A program made the position numbers and the translations under genes. Positions 1 through 18,579 of a DNA stretch of 64,000 nt are shown here, piece after piece (position 1 is the first letter of the stretch; each line of letters opens with the position of its first letter). The stretch comes from Phoronis australis (lineage: Eukaryota; Phoronida; Phoronidae). Under the pieces are notes generated by a model. It had not been told where the DNA came from. It saw only the letters and a list, made by a program, of their open reading frames with translations, and ran no database searches. The stretch spans positions 289,290 to 353,289 of the forward strand of contig NMRA01000325.1 in the NCBI GenBank assembly GCA_002633005.1, read 5' to 3'.

Positions 1-7286
<7,286 letters not shown>

Positions 7287-8548
7287 GCGAGCGGCGCATG
7301 CCATCTCCCGGCACATGTCATGGGCATGCCATGCTCGCCAGTCAGAGAGAAGTTATACCAATTTGTGGTGTGCTTTTCACCACCCTTGACTATGGTCTTC
7401 GTTATCTGGTCATTTTTGCACTGTTGGAATCCTGTTGGGGATCAGAGATGTCCGCACTGAGTGGCAGGGAATTTTGACTGTAGCATTTCAAGAAGTTTCA
7501 TGCCAAGTATAGTTGATTCACCTTCAGATGTATGTGGGTTGTATAATCTGGTGCTCAGAAGTCTACTTGTATGTGGTGTGCAACTTTTGAATTTTTCTAC
7601 TTCAGCGTTATTTGTGCGGCATAATTTATTAAAACTGTTTTCTTTCTCATTTGGGTAAATTTCCTCCTGATTAGTTGATTTAGGTCTGTCTTTAACTCGC
7701 TGAGGATTGTAGTCAAAGATTCTTATGCATTAAATGTAGTTTGAAGTTAATTTATATTATGTAATGATATGGAAATGCTGTACATGAATATTGTACATAG
7801 TGTTGTAAATAGGATACCAGAGCTTAATGACGTTGTCCTTGGATTGGTGTTGCATCAGGTAAATAGGGTATTTCCACTGATGAGACTTCTGAGGAAGAAG
7901 TTGAATGACTAATGTTCGTCCGAATCTTAAACATTTGCTTAATAATTGGCGTATTTTTTTCAAATATGAGTCGCACATTTCAATTCCGTGTGCATCAAAG
8001 CTTTTATCCAGCTTGAAATTAATACTTGTAGATATTTTGGGGTCAGTTTTGGGGTGAGTGGAGTTTCATGCAACCAGTCTTTTGCCGTCCATCTTTGAAT
8101 TTCTGAAAGGAAGTTCCTTGGCAAGTTTGTCAATTAACAGTTTACCATTCGTCATAAGGAGTTATCTTCTGTCATCTTTAGTCAAACATTGATGACATGT
8201 TGCTGCACTAAAACTGGCTTTGTTTGCCCTTTGATTTTGTTATCTGGATTAAAATTTAACACCAGATGATGAAACTATCAGTAGTTCTTTTTTCTGCAAT
8301 ATGTTCTTCATGTCCACACAAAAACTTTCAAGCATTGCTTCTGGTCTGTGCTTTACAGGATTAAATGTTAAGAGCACCTGTTATTAGAATTTCAGAGAAG
8401 ACAGAGATTTTCAGTCACATCATCCAAAGCTGGTGTCTCAATGTTTGTGTATATACAAATGTGAGAATTATCCCCCTTGCATTTCCCACCTGTCCCCTCA
8501 GTTTCAGTCCATTGTTCTTATATTGTATATAAACTATTATTTAATAAA
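7287..8548 (+). other. RAB6: Rab6 3' UTR with poly(A) signal
   Basis: AT-rich sequence after the Rab6 stop codon with no competing conserved frame. The first convincing AATAAA is at 8543-8548, inside an AT-rich stretch. The 3' UTR would be about 1.26 kb, a reasonable length for an animal Rab. The cleavage point is inferred, not seen. Confidence 0.6.
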
Positions 8549-9581
8549 AATCAACTGAACTAATTATGATTTGTCGTGTGTTCCCCCTTGCACTTTGTAA
8601 AATTGTTTTAGTTTATACCCATATCATTCTTTGTCAGTGTTGTTCATGTACCGTAAATCCTAAAGTCATGTTCAGCAAAATTAAAAAAAATGAATACCAT
8701 CTTCAAACTAGACAAACTCCAGGCTTGTCAATAACTGAACTCCACTGGTTTCACAATGTTATGTAGTAGAACTGTGAGTGCTTATCTAGCAGTGAAGGGT
8801 GTTTAAGAATCTGAAGTGGTCTACATCCAACTTTATGGTGTTGTGTGTGTCTTATTTTGAATAGATGAAATTCGCACCTTTTCTGTTTTGCATGGGTTCC
8901 TGTCGTAGTGATTTATCTTCCTCTCCTTTGGCGAGTCTTCATTCCTTGTGAGTTCACATAGTGTTCTTTTCTCGTGAACTCGCTTCTTTTCACAAACACT
9001 TTTCGTGCGCACCACAGACCACAGTGCCTTTACTTTCAAATACACTTCTGTTCTCATGATGTAGACTCACTGGTAGGAATTATGAGCATGTATCTAAATT
9101 GTAAAAGTACCAAATGGTCTAGGAAGGAGTGATTTTAAGCAAAAATACTGTCATTGAAAAAAAGAATTTGATCTTGTAAAAAAGAACCGTATTCATGATG
9201 AAAGACCGTTACTTGGGACTTTCTTGAGATCGGAAACTGGGTAACTCTAAGTATTGATTTGGTTTAGCTGCTGTGTGCTTATAAAACGAAGTCTTTAAAG
9301 AGTAAGGTTTGAGACAAACGCAATTTTGAAATCGGAAAGTGTCTGCGTAGCCGGCAAAAACGGCATGCTGACTGTTTTTGGTGGTGTCCATAGGGGGGTC
9401 GAGCTCCTGCCCCCCTGCCTGAATCCACATAGACGCAGGTGAAAGTTGCCGTTGCCTCCCCGTTACCGATTTTACCCTCAATCGGCACCGTTTAACGCGA
9501 GTTGTTACCTTAGTTAATTAATTGGCTTCATCCTCCTGCGTCCGACCTTTTGTAACTTCACCCACTTTCCATTGGTTCATG

Positions 9582-9599
9582 NCCCCCCCCCCCCCCCCC
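9582..9599. repeat. Poly-C run with unresolved base
   Basis: Seventeen C residues follow one N. The true run length is probably uncertain in the assembly. Confidence 0.9.
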
Positions 9600-11002
9600 T
9601 CTATATTCTGCTTGGGGTAAGAGGTGTAATGGAGGAGTGCCTACACAACAAGTGTGTCTTACTTTTTGTACACGTCACCGTCTTCTTAGTAAGAAGTTCC
9701 TTCATTTGGTGCCGCTTACTTTGGAGCCATCGTCTCATCATTGGCTTACTATTGACCAGTTCAGCTCTTCAACATAAGGAGACGGAACGCTTCAGTTTCC
9801 CGTGCCCTGCTGCTTTTGCTGAAGCGTGGCAACCAGTTAGCTTACGGTGGTGCAAGCTAGCTTTCCATAGAATGTTCTTGTTCTATGTTATTGAAAATTC
9901 AGGGGGACGCCATAATTGAGGATTGAGGAACATGACCAGAGAGGGTTTGACAATAAACATATTTGCCCCTGCAGCATCAAGACATATCAAGCCATCGAAA
10001 ATTGTGTTCTAGTTTGTTGCCAAGTTCATTAAGGTACAGTAGCCTGCAAAGGAGAACGCTGTTAAAATCCGACTGGCTTTCAACTGAACAAGACTGAAAA
10101 CATTCCTTACGATCTGCAGTTGCTTTGTTAACCATCGAGGTCTTGGTGCTCTCAAGTTGACTAGGCAAAATGAGTAAAAATATCATAGATGCTACGGAAT
10201 AGGATTGCGATGTTGTCCTCCTGTGCTATTGTGCCGTCTAGGAATCATTGCAGGGAGATAGTTACGCGAAATTGGTTAAGACAACCTATCTTGTCCACCA
10301 CTTTTCACAGTGCGCTACTTGCTGGGTGCCATCTTCTCATTGCAATTGTAATGCCATGAAGAACTCTACGGTAGTCATTGACCTCACTGGAAGTCGGCAT
10401 TCGTAGTCGGTTACTTGTGCCACCATATTTACTCTTCGGAAGCAGGTGGTCTTAAAGATACTCTTAGAGAGCTCTTTTGACAGTGGCGGTTCTAGGATGT
10501 CACAAGGGGGGAAAACATGAACAGTTGGTGTTTCCGGCTCTACACACTGGACGTTGCCGATCCGAGGAGGATGCTGTCGAGGATTTGCGATCCATGTTCA
10601 ATTTACATTTTGACGCCAGTTTCGTGTCGCGTTAAAAGATTTAAAAATATAAACGCAATTGTTCTGCTTTTATATTGTTTAAAATTCGCAACAGGTGGTG
10701 TGAGATCCGTTCCACCTACATATACATGAACTCCTACCCTGAGCTCAGTGGTAATCTTGCAGAGTGTTACATCCATAAAAATTGGTTTGGGCACTAGTAC
10801 TCGATTTCGCATACCCTACTGTTCTGCGTTTTAATCTCATTGTTGAAACCTTCAGATCACATTAGGATCATTGTGCATATGTTAAGTCAGTTGAAATAAA
10901 AATCTAAGTAGATTGAACACTCAGAGTCAACATTTGCATGGTGAGTTGACAAGCTTATTCATCCTTAACAATAAGTAGACATTGAATTGCGGCCACCGGA
11001 AC

Positions 11003-11039
11003 CACGTGACGAGGGATGTCAAGATGGCGCCTGCACGTG
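11003..11039. promoter_or_regulatory. Paired CACGTG E-boxes flanking an AAGATGGCGCC motif
   Basis: CACGTG occurs at 11003-11008 and 11034-11039, with AAGATGGCGCC (YY1-like initiator motif) starting at 11021 between them. This resembles a metazoan core promoter. No downstream exon was identified, so the gene it might serve is unknown; a distal motin promoter is one option. Confidence 0.35.
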
Positions 11040-11399
11040 CTGACTGTTTAAGCCATGCACAGTCAACCGGTTCTTCCAAAGGACTCGTGGTATTTTAAAG
11101 AATACTAAAAAGCTCATTCTAGCGAAAGATCATTATCTAAACTTCGATATTGTCTAAATGATGAAATCGTTTTGTTCATGCTCCATTTATGTCTTTTATT
11201 CATTGTTGACAACTTTTAACCCCGCGTTAGGACACGACCTAGAAATTTTGATTTTGCTGGCGGCTGTTCATGAACGTCCTCCTAACAGAGTGTGTGGAAG
11301 TGACTAAAAATCTGGTCAGTCGCAGCAAAGAGCCAATGGGAAAATTAGCAGGCTTTTTCACGCATTTTATTAGGTTGTTATGTACTACCCTAGAAAGTC

Positions 11400-11431
11400 A
11401 AACGGACAATTGCCGCACAAATTGTCCGTTT
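11400..11431. repeat. Perfect 12-bp inverted repeat with 8-nt loop
   Basis: AAACGGACAATT at 11400-11411 pairs fully with AATTGTCCGTTT at 11420-11431. Could be a hairpin in DNA or RNA or a palindromic binding site; nothing around it explains it. Confidence 0.85.
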
Positions 11432-14400
11432 TCTGTTTTTTGATTCTATCATGGCCAAAAACTGATGTAATTGCCCTAGAAAAGTCCCAGTCCTTGGCAA
11501 CTTCGGAATATCATATCTCATAAATAGCTATTCGTGTGCAAATTAAACTTTAAGAAGTTATGCTTTATGCACTGTTCTGAAAAACGCTGTTAAGAATTGT
11601 TTTAAACATGATTTGCTTTTAAAAGAGCGACTGTATAAGGGGATTTATATGAAAAACTTTAGAAGCTGCATAAAACGAAAACGAACATTTACATCAAACG
11701 AAATTCGGTCATTTTACTTATTTTTCCCGCCGTTTTGCTAACTTGAATACTGCTTTCTTTTTTGCTAAACTTTACTAGACGTGGCAATCGATAGCAGAAT
11801 GGTATAAAGTCAAGAATCGTATTTTACAGGCTCTCTGCTTTCAGAAAATATATATTTTTACTCAGTTAAATTTTATAGTTTTGTAAATACTTGACTGGAT
11901 ACACAGACTTGCAGGTAAGGTTCTTCCTACTATTACCCAGCATTCCGTCCGAGAAGCGAACTTTTGCTTTAGACCACTTACATCTATAAAATTGGTCCCA
12001 ACTTGTTCCTCACCCAGATGAGAAAGAATTTTTGGGATTATAAAGAAGTGACAGTTCGTTTCTACTTGAGATCCTGCCTAGAGCATAAAATGACATCCCG
12101 CTCATGGTAAGCCTCCTGTGTAGTCTGATCTTAAGCACTAACGAACTGGAATCTTCTCCAATTTGGCTATGGAACAATTTCAAACGGTAAGTGGTCTAAT
12201 TCAAAAGATCTTTTTTGTGATGGAAGTCGGTTTTCAGCCGTATAACTTTCCCACTGAGATTTTTCGGTCGTGCCTCCAGGGTTTTGACTTTGTTTCGCAT
12301 CGCATCGTAATTTGAGAACCTCTCTAATAACATTTTATTTGTTGTAATGCCAATGAAGTTTATTCTTTTCATTTTTTTTTTTTTTCATTCACGTCATTTG
12401 AGTGTCGGGGCCTTGAGTGAAACAACGTCCTAGCGAAGATTATTTGCTCAAGTAAATGTGTAGATGCTCTATGTTTTTGTCCAGTAATTGTAGCGTTCAT
12501 TTTTCAAATTTCTGTAGAAAAGTTAACATACTTATTTCAATGTGAGATTTTGCTGACAACTCGCTGTCTGTGACCGCTTTATTTAATAGCTGCGAGGCTG
12601 TTCGGAAAATGATAAAGTTCTCACCGATAGGGATAGAGATGTATCACTGCTAATTTCGAATTTACTGTAAGGTTTCGAGTTCCACTAACTCAAATGGATT
12701 TTTGTGTCTCTCAAATCATTTTAAATTCGTCTTAGTTTATCAGTTAATTTGATCAATTTTAAAGGTAATTGGTATCTAAGTTATTGGTATCTGTTAATGC
12801 CACCGTTTGTCTCGCGTTTCTCATAATAATTTGTCGTTATGTCTCATATGATATATATATATAGGTGCGATGTCCTTTGATTAGGCCTTTGTTCTGGTGT
12901 TGATACTTTTAATGGTGTGTTGTGTGATATATTCTATGACTGGAGTCATAGACTAAAATATTTATTACATACATGTACGTGTACTTTCGCATAGTGTGTC
13001 GTTCCGATGGTTTGACCAAACATAGATGATGTGACTTATGTAGTATTGCTTGAAAAATCTCACTCTAGAAAAGAGTAGCACATTTCAAATGAAATTTTGT
13101 GTGTGGTAGTCGATTCGTGACGAGATATCGTTTTCACTTACTGCCAACTGTTGTTGTGACCATGCAGATATTGAATTTTGGTGCCGGTGTTATGGGAGGA
13201 GTTGGAGCCGTTGGTGTTCCCTTTGGCGTCCTGGGCTGGGTTGTATAAAACTTAAAAACTTACCCTCTGGATAACTTTGATTATTGCATGACGTCAAAAG
13301 CAGAGTTCGGCTATAGTGAGGTGCATCACGTGCGATAGTGTGATGTGATTGTTGTTGTTCAGCGTATAACTTTTATGCAACCGGGCCCTGTCGATTGTAA
13401 GTCGTTAATTTCCTTGAAAATTTTAGTCGGGGGTAAATGATAAAAACCTTGCCAAATGTCTGCTATACGGTGCCGAACGAGCGCATAATGTAAAATGACT
13501 TCGTGTAAAGTAAGCAGTGGGGGATCAATGACCATGAAGTCTAAGCTTCAAGATCCCCTGTTAACAGATTTTCTATTATATATTAAGTTAACTGGCATAA
13601 AACTGGGACCTCATCTTGCGGTGACAGGACCCCACAACACTGGCGGTTCTAAGATTCGCAAAGGATCCCAACTAGAGTTTTTGAAGGTCTCAAAATCGGC
13701 GTTTTTTTTTTTTTGGTCGCGTCCGTAAGAGGTCTCGGGCCTCATGGACCCCCTTTAAATCTGCCTACAATATATGCACGACAAGGTGGTCTAAGTTATG
13801 CATTACAGAGGGGTTTGAAATCCGTATGAAGACATAAGCAACGGATACGAGTGACACTGGTCGACGGGGGGGAGGGTTACATGGCGACCGGAGGAATGGA
13901 CGTGGCGATCAGGGGAAAGGGCGTGGGAGAATTTGCCAGTCTGCATCATGCCGCCGTAAATGTAGGTCTACACAACTGGCGTTATGTTAACCACGCGGCA
14001 CTGAAGAAGATAGAGGACAATTTGTTGTGTCGAGGGGTGGCGCTTTAACAATGCTGAGATTAGCCGTAATTAGCATTATAGATGTTTATGTATAATATTG
14101 TATGTTCCTTTTACGATATTCTATGAGCTAGAATACGTTGATAACTTATTGGAATTGTTATATTATGCATGCTAAGTTGTAATTTAATTGAATGAATTAT
14201 AGATAAAAAGTTAAGTTTATACCCTTCTTTGTATTTTCTTTTATAAGCCTACATTTTGACTACAAAGCAAGATTAGCGTGACAAATTTTCATTAGTAGGA
14301 AATTGATAACACGTGCTTTGCTAATAATCAATGTCATGTTTTTATAAGAAGGGAAGTGCCTTCCTGAAAATATGTATACACACGTCCTAACGTTTCGTTT

Positions 14401-15897
14401 TAATTCTAAATATCATCAGTGGAAAAAGTACACCACTAAGAAGAACAATGAAAATAACCAATCAAAATGAACAGAGACAAGGACAAAAATGGCGGGAGTC
14501 AAAGCCATGAGAGCTGTAACTGCAGATGTGCTATAATTGTTATACAGGAAGAGGGAGGATTTAGATTCAAGAGTGTACAGGTTAGATTGCATACTCTAAC
14601 AGATTCTTCGCGTGGTTTCAGTCACTGCCGCTTCTTCCTATTTGTCATGACTAGCAACCTTATATGAAATTTGAATAAGTAAATTCGTTCCTGGAGTGGC
14701 TCAGAAATACCTCACTCTGGGCTCATTTGAGACTTTATTCAGTTTAAAAGGATATTAAACCTTGTTGTGATGATTTCAAACAATCGTCGTTCTGTCACCT
14801 GCTGATGCTTTATTGGCGATAATCATTCAAGCTAAAGGCAGGAATCAACAAAAATCATTCTTCCTATGTCACATATTGAATATTATGGTCCTTCGTGGGT
14901 GGTCTTTTCTTACATTTTACGTGAAATTCGCTAAAAGTGTCGGTCACGCTTGCCCGTTTAGAAAGAAGTTTTAAAATTTTCCTCCAAACTTTCGAGTGTT
15001 GTCGAGGGTTACAGAGCATTATTTTCTTTCAGAGAACTGGATGAAAAAGTCGTTGTTAGTATCTGATAATAGGCCCTAACCGAGTTTTGCATCCTTTTAA
15101 GTGCCCACTTGTACGTACAGAAAATTTCCTCAATTTTTCATGAAAATTTATTAATCATATACACAAGTACACATATGTATACTCACCGTATGAGTATATT
15201 TCAAATAAGTACAAGTAATAACATTATATTTCACACCTACATTTCACATGCATTGGTATACATGTAAGTGAAAACAAGAATCTTTGCTCTTCAAGCATTG
15301 TGTTAATATGTTAAACCAAACAATTCGATTTAATGCTTATAACCTTTTCGGATCCATATCAGTTTCATTACCTTGGTGTATAAGTGCATACGTATCACTT
15401 TATAACGACCATTACTATGATTTTGTTCTAACATTTTACTTGATTTTTCTTCATCCATAAATGAATTTATAAATAAGTATTCTAGACTCTTCCATTTCGA
15501 CGTAGGAGGATCAGAGAGGGCGATGAAAAGAAAAACTGACTTATTTTAAAACGTACCTTGCTTGAGTTTGTTAAATTTCTTGTTGGCAATACTGTGTTCA
15601 GCCTTTAGATTTTTATGACATTCCTGTGCAAAGTTAATATGTAGAGTGTCAAACAAATCAGTACTAAACACTATTTCTAGTTCAGTGAATGGATTAATTG
15701 TCCATGTTACATGTTATTGTGACAAAATTATATTTTCTTTAGAACGACTGAATCCTGCTCTCGATATTTAGTTTAAATTAGATTTCAAACCTGAATACTT
15801 AGAAATTGTTTTAAAAGATCTAATTTTTAAGGGATTTCTCTGACACATCAAGAAAAATGGCTGTGTCATCAACATACTTAATTATCTTTAATTTCAA

Positions 15898-16151
15898 GTT
15901 ACCAATATCACGAGTTACCAATATCATGAGTTACCAATATCATGAGTTACCAATATCATTAGTTACCAATATCATGAGTTACCAATATCATGAGTACCAA
16001 TATCATGAGATACCAATATCATGAGTTAGCAATATCATGAGTTACCAATATCATGAGTTACCAATATCATGAGTTACCAATATCATGAGTTACCAATATC
16101 ATGAGTTACCAATATCATGAGTTACCAATATCATGAGTTACCAATATCATG
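15898..16151. repeat. 16-bp minisatellite, about 16 copies
   Basis: Tandem unit GTTACCAATATCATGA repeated head to tail with few changes, including one single-base loss and a few substitutions. The array is very homogeneous, so it is probably young or still exchanging. Confidence 0.95.
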
Positions 16152-17929
16152 TCAATATTTCCTAAGCATAAGCCTCCGTACTTCCACGCATATGAAAAAC
16201 GGATAAGATGGCATAGGGTACGGTACCGATGTTTATACACTCGCTCCGAGCACAAGACATTCAGCTTTGTATAACAAAAACGTTAGAACTATGATTCAGG
16301 ACTTTTTCACATTGAGTAATATCTTCCCTGAAGTTGAAGGATATGCACCAATTTCCAAAAAGGTTTTCTCAAAGTCAACAAAGCTTTAGCATGCCTGGGA
16401 TATTGTGATCCGGTAATGTATCTATTAGCAGAAGTCCTTTTTGGTTTTCAATGCATGCCGATACCGTAACTTGTATTCAATAGTGTTACCACTCTACAGT
16501 TATTAAAAAATCTCAAGGTTTATTACCTTCCGACAAAAGCTATAACCCTCTGCAGCTAAGTCGACAAAAAATCACCTGTCTCAAGAACCTAGTAACGATA
16601 GTACTAAAAACTGAGTAAATTCGGCCAGTATAGAATTTATCATAAAATTCAACTGTGGAAACCATCGCATCCTAGAATTTTCCGTTTTTAATTCTGTTAT
16701 AACAGGAAAAACTTCTTTTAAGCTTATTAAAGTACAAATGGCTTAGCAATAATCACTCTGTGGAAGCTTTCTATGAAAATCGCCCGTTTAGAACTGAAGT
16801 TTGGTTAGATAATGTACTTGCGGTACTTGCAGTTCGGGAAAGCCCGCAAATAACTAAGTGTGCTGAGCTGTGTGCCTCCAATATCTCTGTTCAAAAGTTT
16901 AGAAGGTGTCTCAACGCGAAACCTGTGTTTCTACGGGCAGCTAGTGAGTATCCGTGGGGTACTCACAATGAACTAAAGTATACCAGACTTCCAGCTCAGT
17001 TCGGCAAAAAGATGACTATTTTACGGTCAGTTTTACTATGAAAGGGCGTCTTTTCCGACACAACCCCCCACTAAAGTGCCACCTTTTAATGCAAAATTTC
17101 CTGCAACAAGGTTCACTTTTTGGAAATTCTAAACAAGTTTATTTTCTATCAACATACATTTAGAAAACAGAATGCAATATTTTCTGGGATTTTAAATGAT
17201 GGTATCATTTTTGATAACATGATGGCGTCTGTTCCCTAGGCTTAATGAGTACTGAAAAAATCAGTTGTCCAAAAATTCCTACGCCATTTTATGCATATGG
17301 AATGGACCCCTACAAAAGGTCTGTGTTTATGGAATAAAACCCTGGTACGAAAGAGTAACATTTCCGCCTTTGGAAACTCCCTAATGATTGAGTTCTCTGT
17401 TTCGTGTCCGCCCTCTGAATGGATTGGTATGCTAATTTTTCAGCGGTATCCTGTGTCAAAAATGTCACAGTTTAGTAGCCCTGAAGTGATTACTAAAAGA
17501 CTGGGATGGTTTTCACTATTTTGCCCACAGTTGACTGCCCTACTTGCGGCTTCGGCGGAAATTTTGACGGAGGGTGAACCCGGCGATGCACGCTTTTCTT
17601 TGTTTTTGTTCTTCTTTGCTCATCCTCGCCCGCAGTCCTTTTTGTGTTGAACAACTTCCTTTCACGTTAAGCGAATTCCTTCAAGAGGCTGATGGAATCG
17701 ATTGTCACACTGCACTTTTCAGGTTCGTTCAAAAAAGTTTTTAAAAGTTTTAAAAGTTTTTAAAAACTTTTCATGTCAAAGGTCTCTCCTTCGAGGAAAA
17801 CCCCTCTGTGGTGGGAGGAAATTACCCCCCTTAAGGTTTACAACACTGAGTAGCACACAAATGCAAAGCGGGCGACGAGTGTTGTCGCGATCGCTTATAA
17901 TTAAGATATGGCACTGCACGCCAACCTAT

Positions 17930-18215
17930 TGGATGGAATGAACGCTCCTTCTACACATTGTTACGCGATGAGCCGTACTTGATGTCAGTGCCATCTATTG
18001 ATCGATCGGCTTTGTTTTGCAAAATGACGTCATCTGAGAGGGAAATTCTTAGCATTCCATTCGCGGCCATGTTTGTCCGTGAGGGAACAGGACTTTCTTT
18101 CGCAAACAATTTCGTCGTTTTCTGGGTCTCTGCATAAATACAACACGATTTTTACGTTCTTAAACTGCTTAATATGGGTCTCGGGAATGTTTAGAAGCAT
18201 CATATTTTGACATCG
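17930..18215 (+). promoter_or_regulatory. Candidate motin promoter and non-coding first exon
   Basis: A perfect cAMP-response palindrome TGACGTCA lies at 18025-18032. TEAD-type GGAATG/CATTCC cores lie at 17935-17940, 18053-18058 and 18184-18189. A strong donor (TCG|GTGAGTAT) after 18215 would splice a 5' UTR exon to the acceptor before 18567, just ahead of the motin start codon. The exon start is not visible. The motifs are short, so this is a candidate only. Confidence 0.45.
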
Positions 18216-18579
18216 GTGAGTATCTATCGATCTTATACTGTATTCACTTGTTTGACCTATTTCTTCACTTTTAATATTCACTGGCACTCATCCCCGAATC
18301 CTCTCTCAGAATTTGATGTGAACTTCAGAATGTCGGATTTTCCTTCGGTCCAGGCTGAGCGTGTAGTTTCAGTACTGGTTATACGTGATATTCGTGTGCT
18401 TGAGTAAGAATATTGAGTCTGTTTGCGGTGTATAAACGAAGTGCTTTGTTTGCAAACAGTTGGAAAATAACCCCCGTGCTTCCGCTCTCTCTGTGCCACT
18501 GAATTTTAAGTCGGAAATCCATTCGTAGCATTGTGAACGAGTGTAATCTGAAATGCTTCCTTGCAGATGGTGTTAAACT

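Larger units (their letters stand above)
8549..17900. other. Intergenic region between Rab6 and motin, no supported gene
   Basis: About 9.4 kb without a recognisable coding exon. It holds a C homopolymer with one unresolved base (9582-9599), a CACGTG/AAGATGGCG cluster near 11.0 kb, a perfect hairpin near 11.4 kb, a small glycine-rich reading frame near 13.2 kb and a 16-bp minisatellite near 16 kb. Open frames of 60-120 codons occur but look like chance frames in AT-rich DNA. Distal motin 5' UTR exons could lie here unseen. Confidence 0.6.

Noticed and set aside
9209-9919. Frames of 69-115 codons around the poly-C run
   Set aside because: One includes the N and a proline run from the homopolymer; no motif, promoter or splice support.
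13851-14048. 65-codon frame with a Gly-rich start
   Set aside because: No recognisable family, no neighbouring exon, isolated in AT-rich intergenic DNA.
15898-16151. Possible CRISPR array
   Set aside because: The unit is a 16-bp direct tandem without spacers, in an animal genome: a minisatellite.
16760-17650. 93- and 119-codon plus-strand frames upstream of motin
   Set aside because: No family resemblance to motin or anything else and no splice sites that join them to the motin exons in phase.
18567-18579. Earlier ATG at 18567 as motin start
   Set aside because: It is in a different frame from the PPPY frame and does not continue into the next motin exon.
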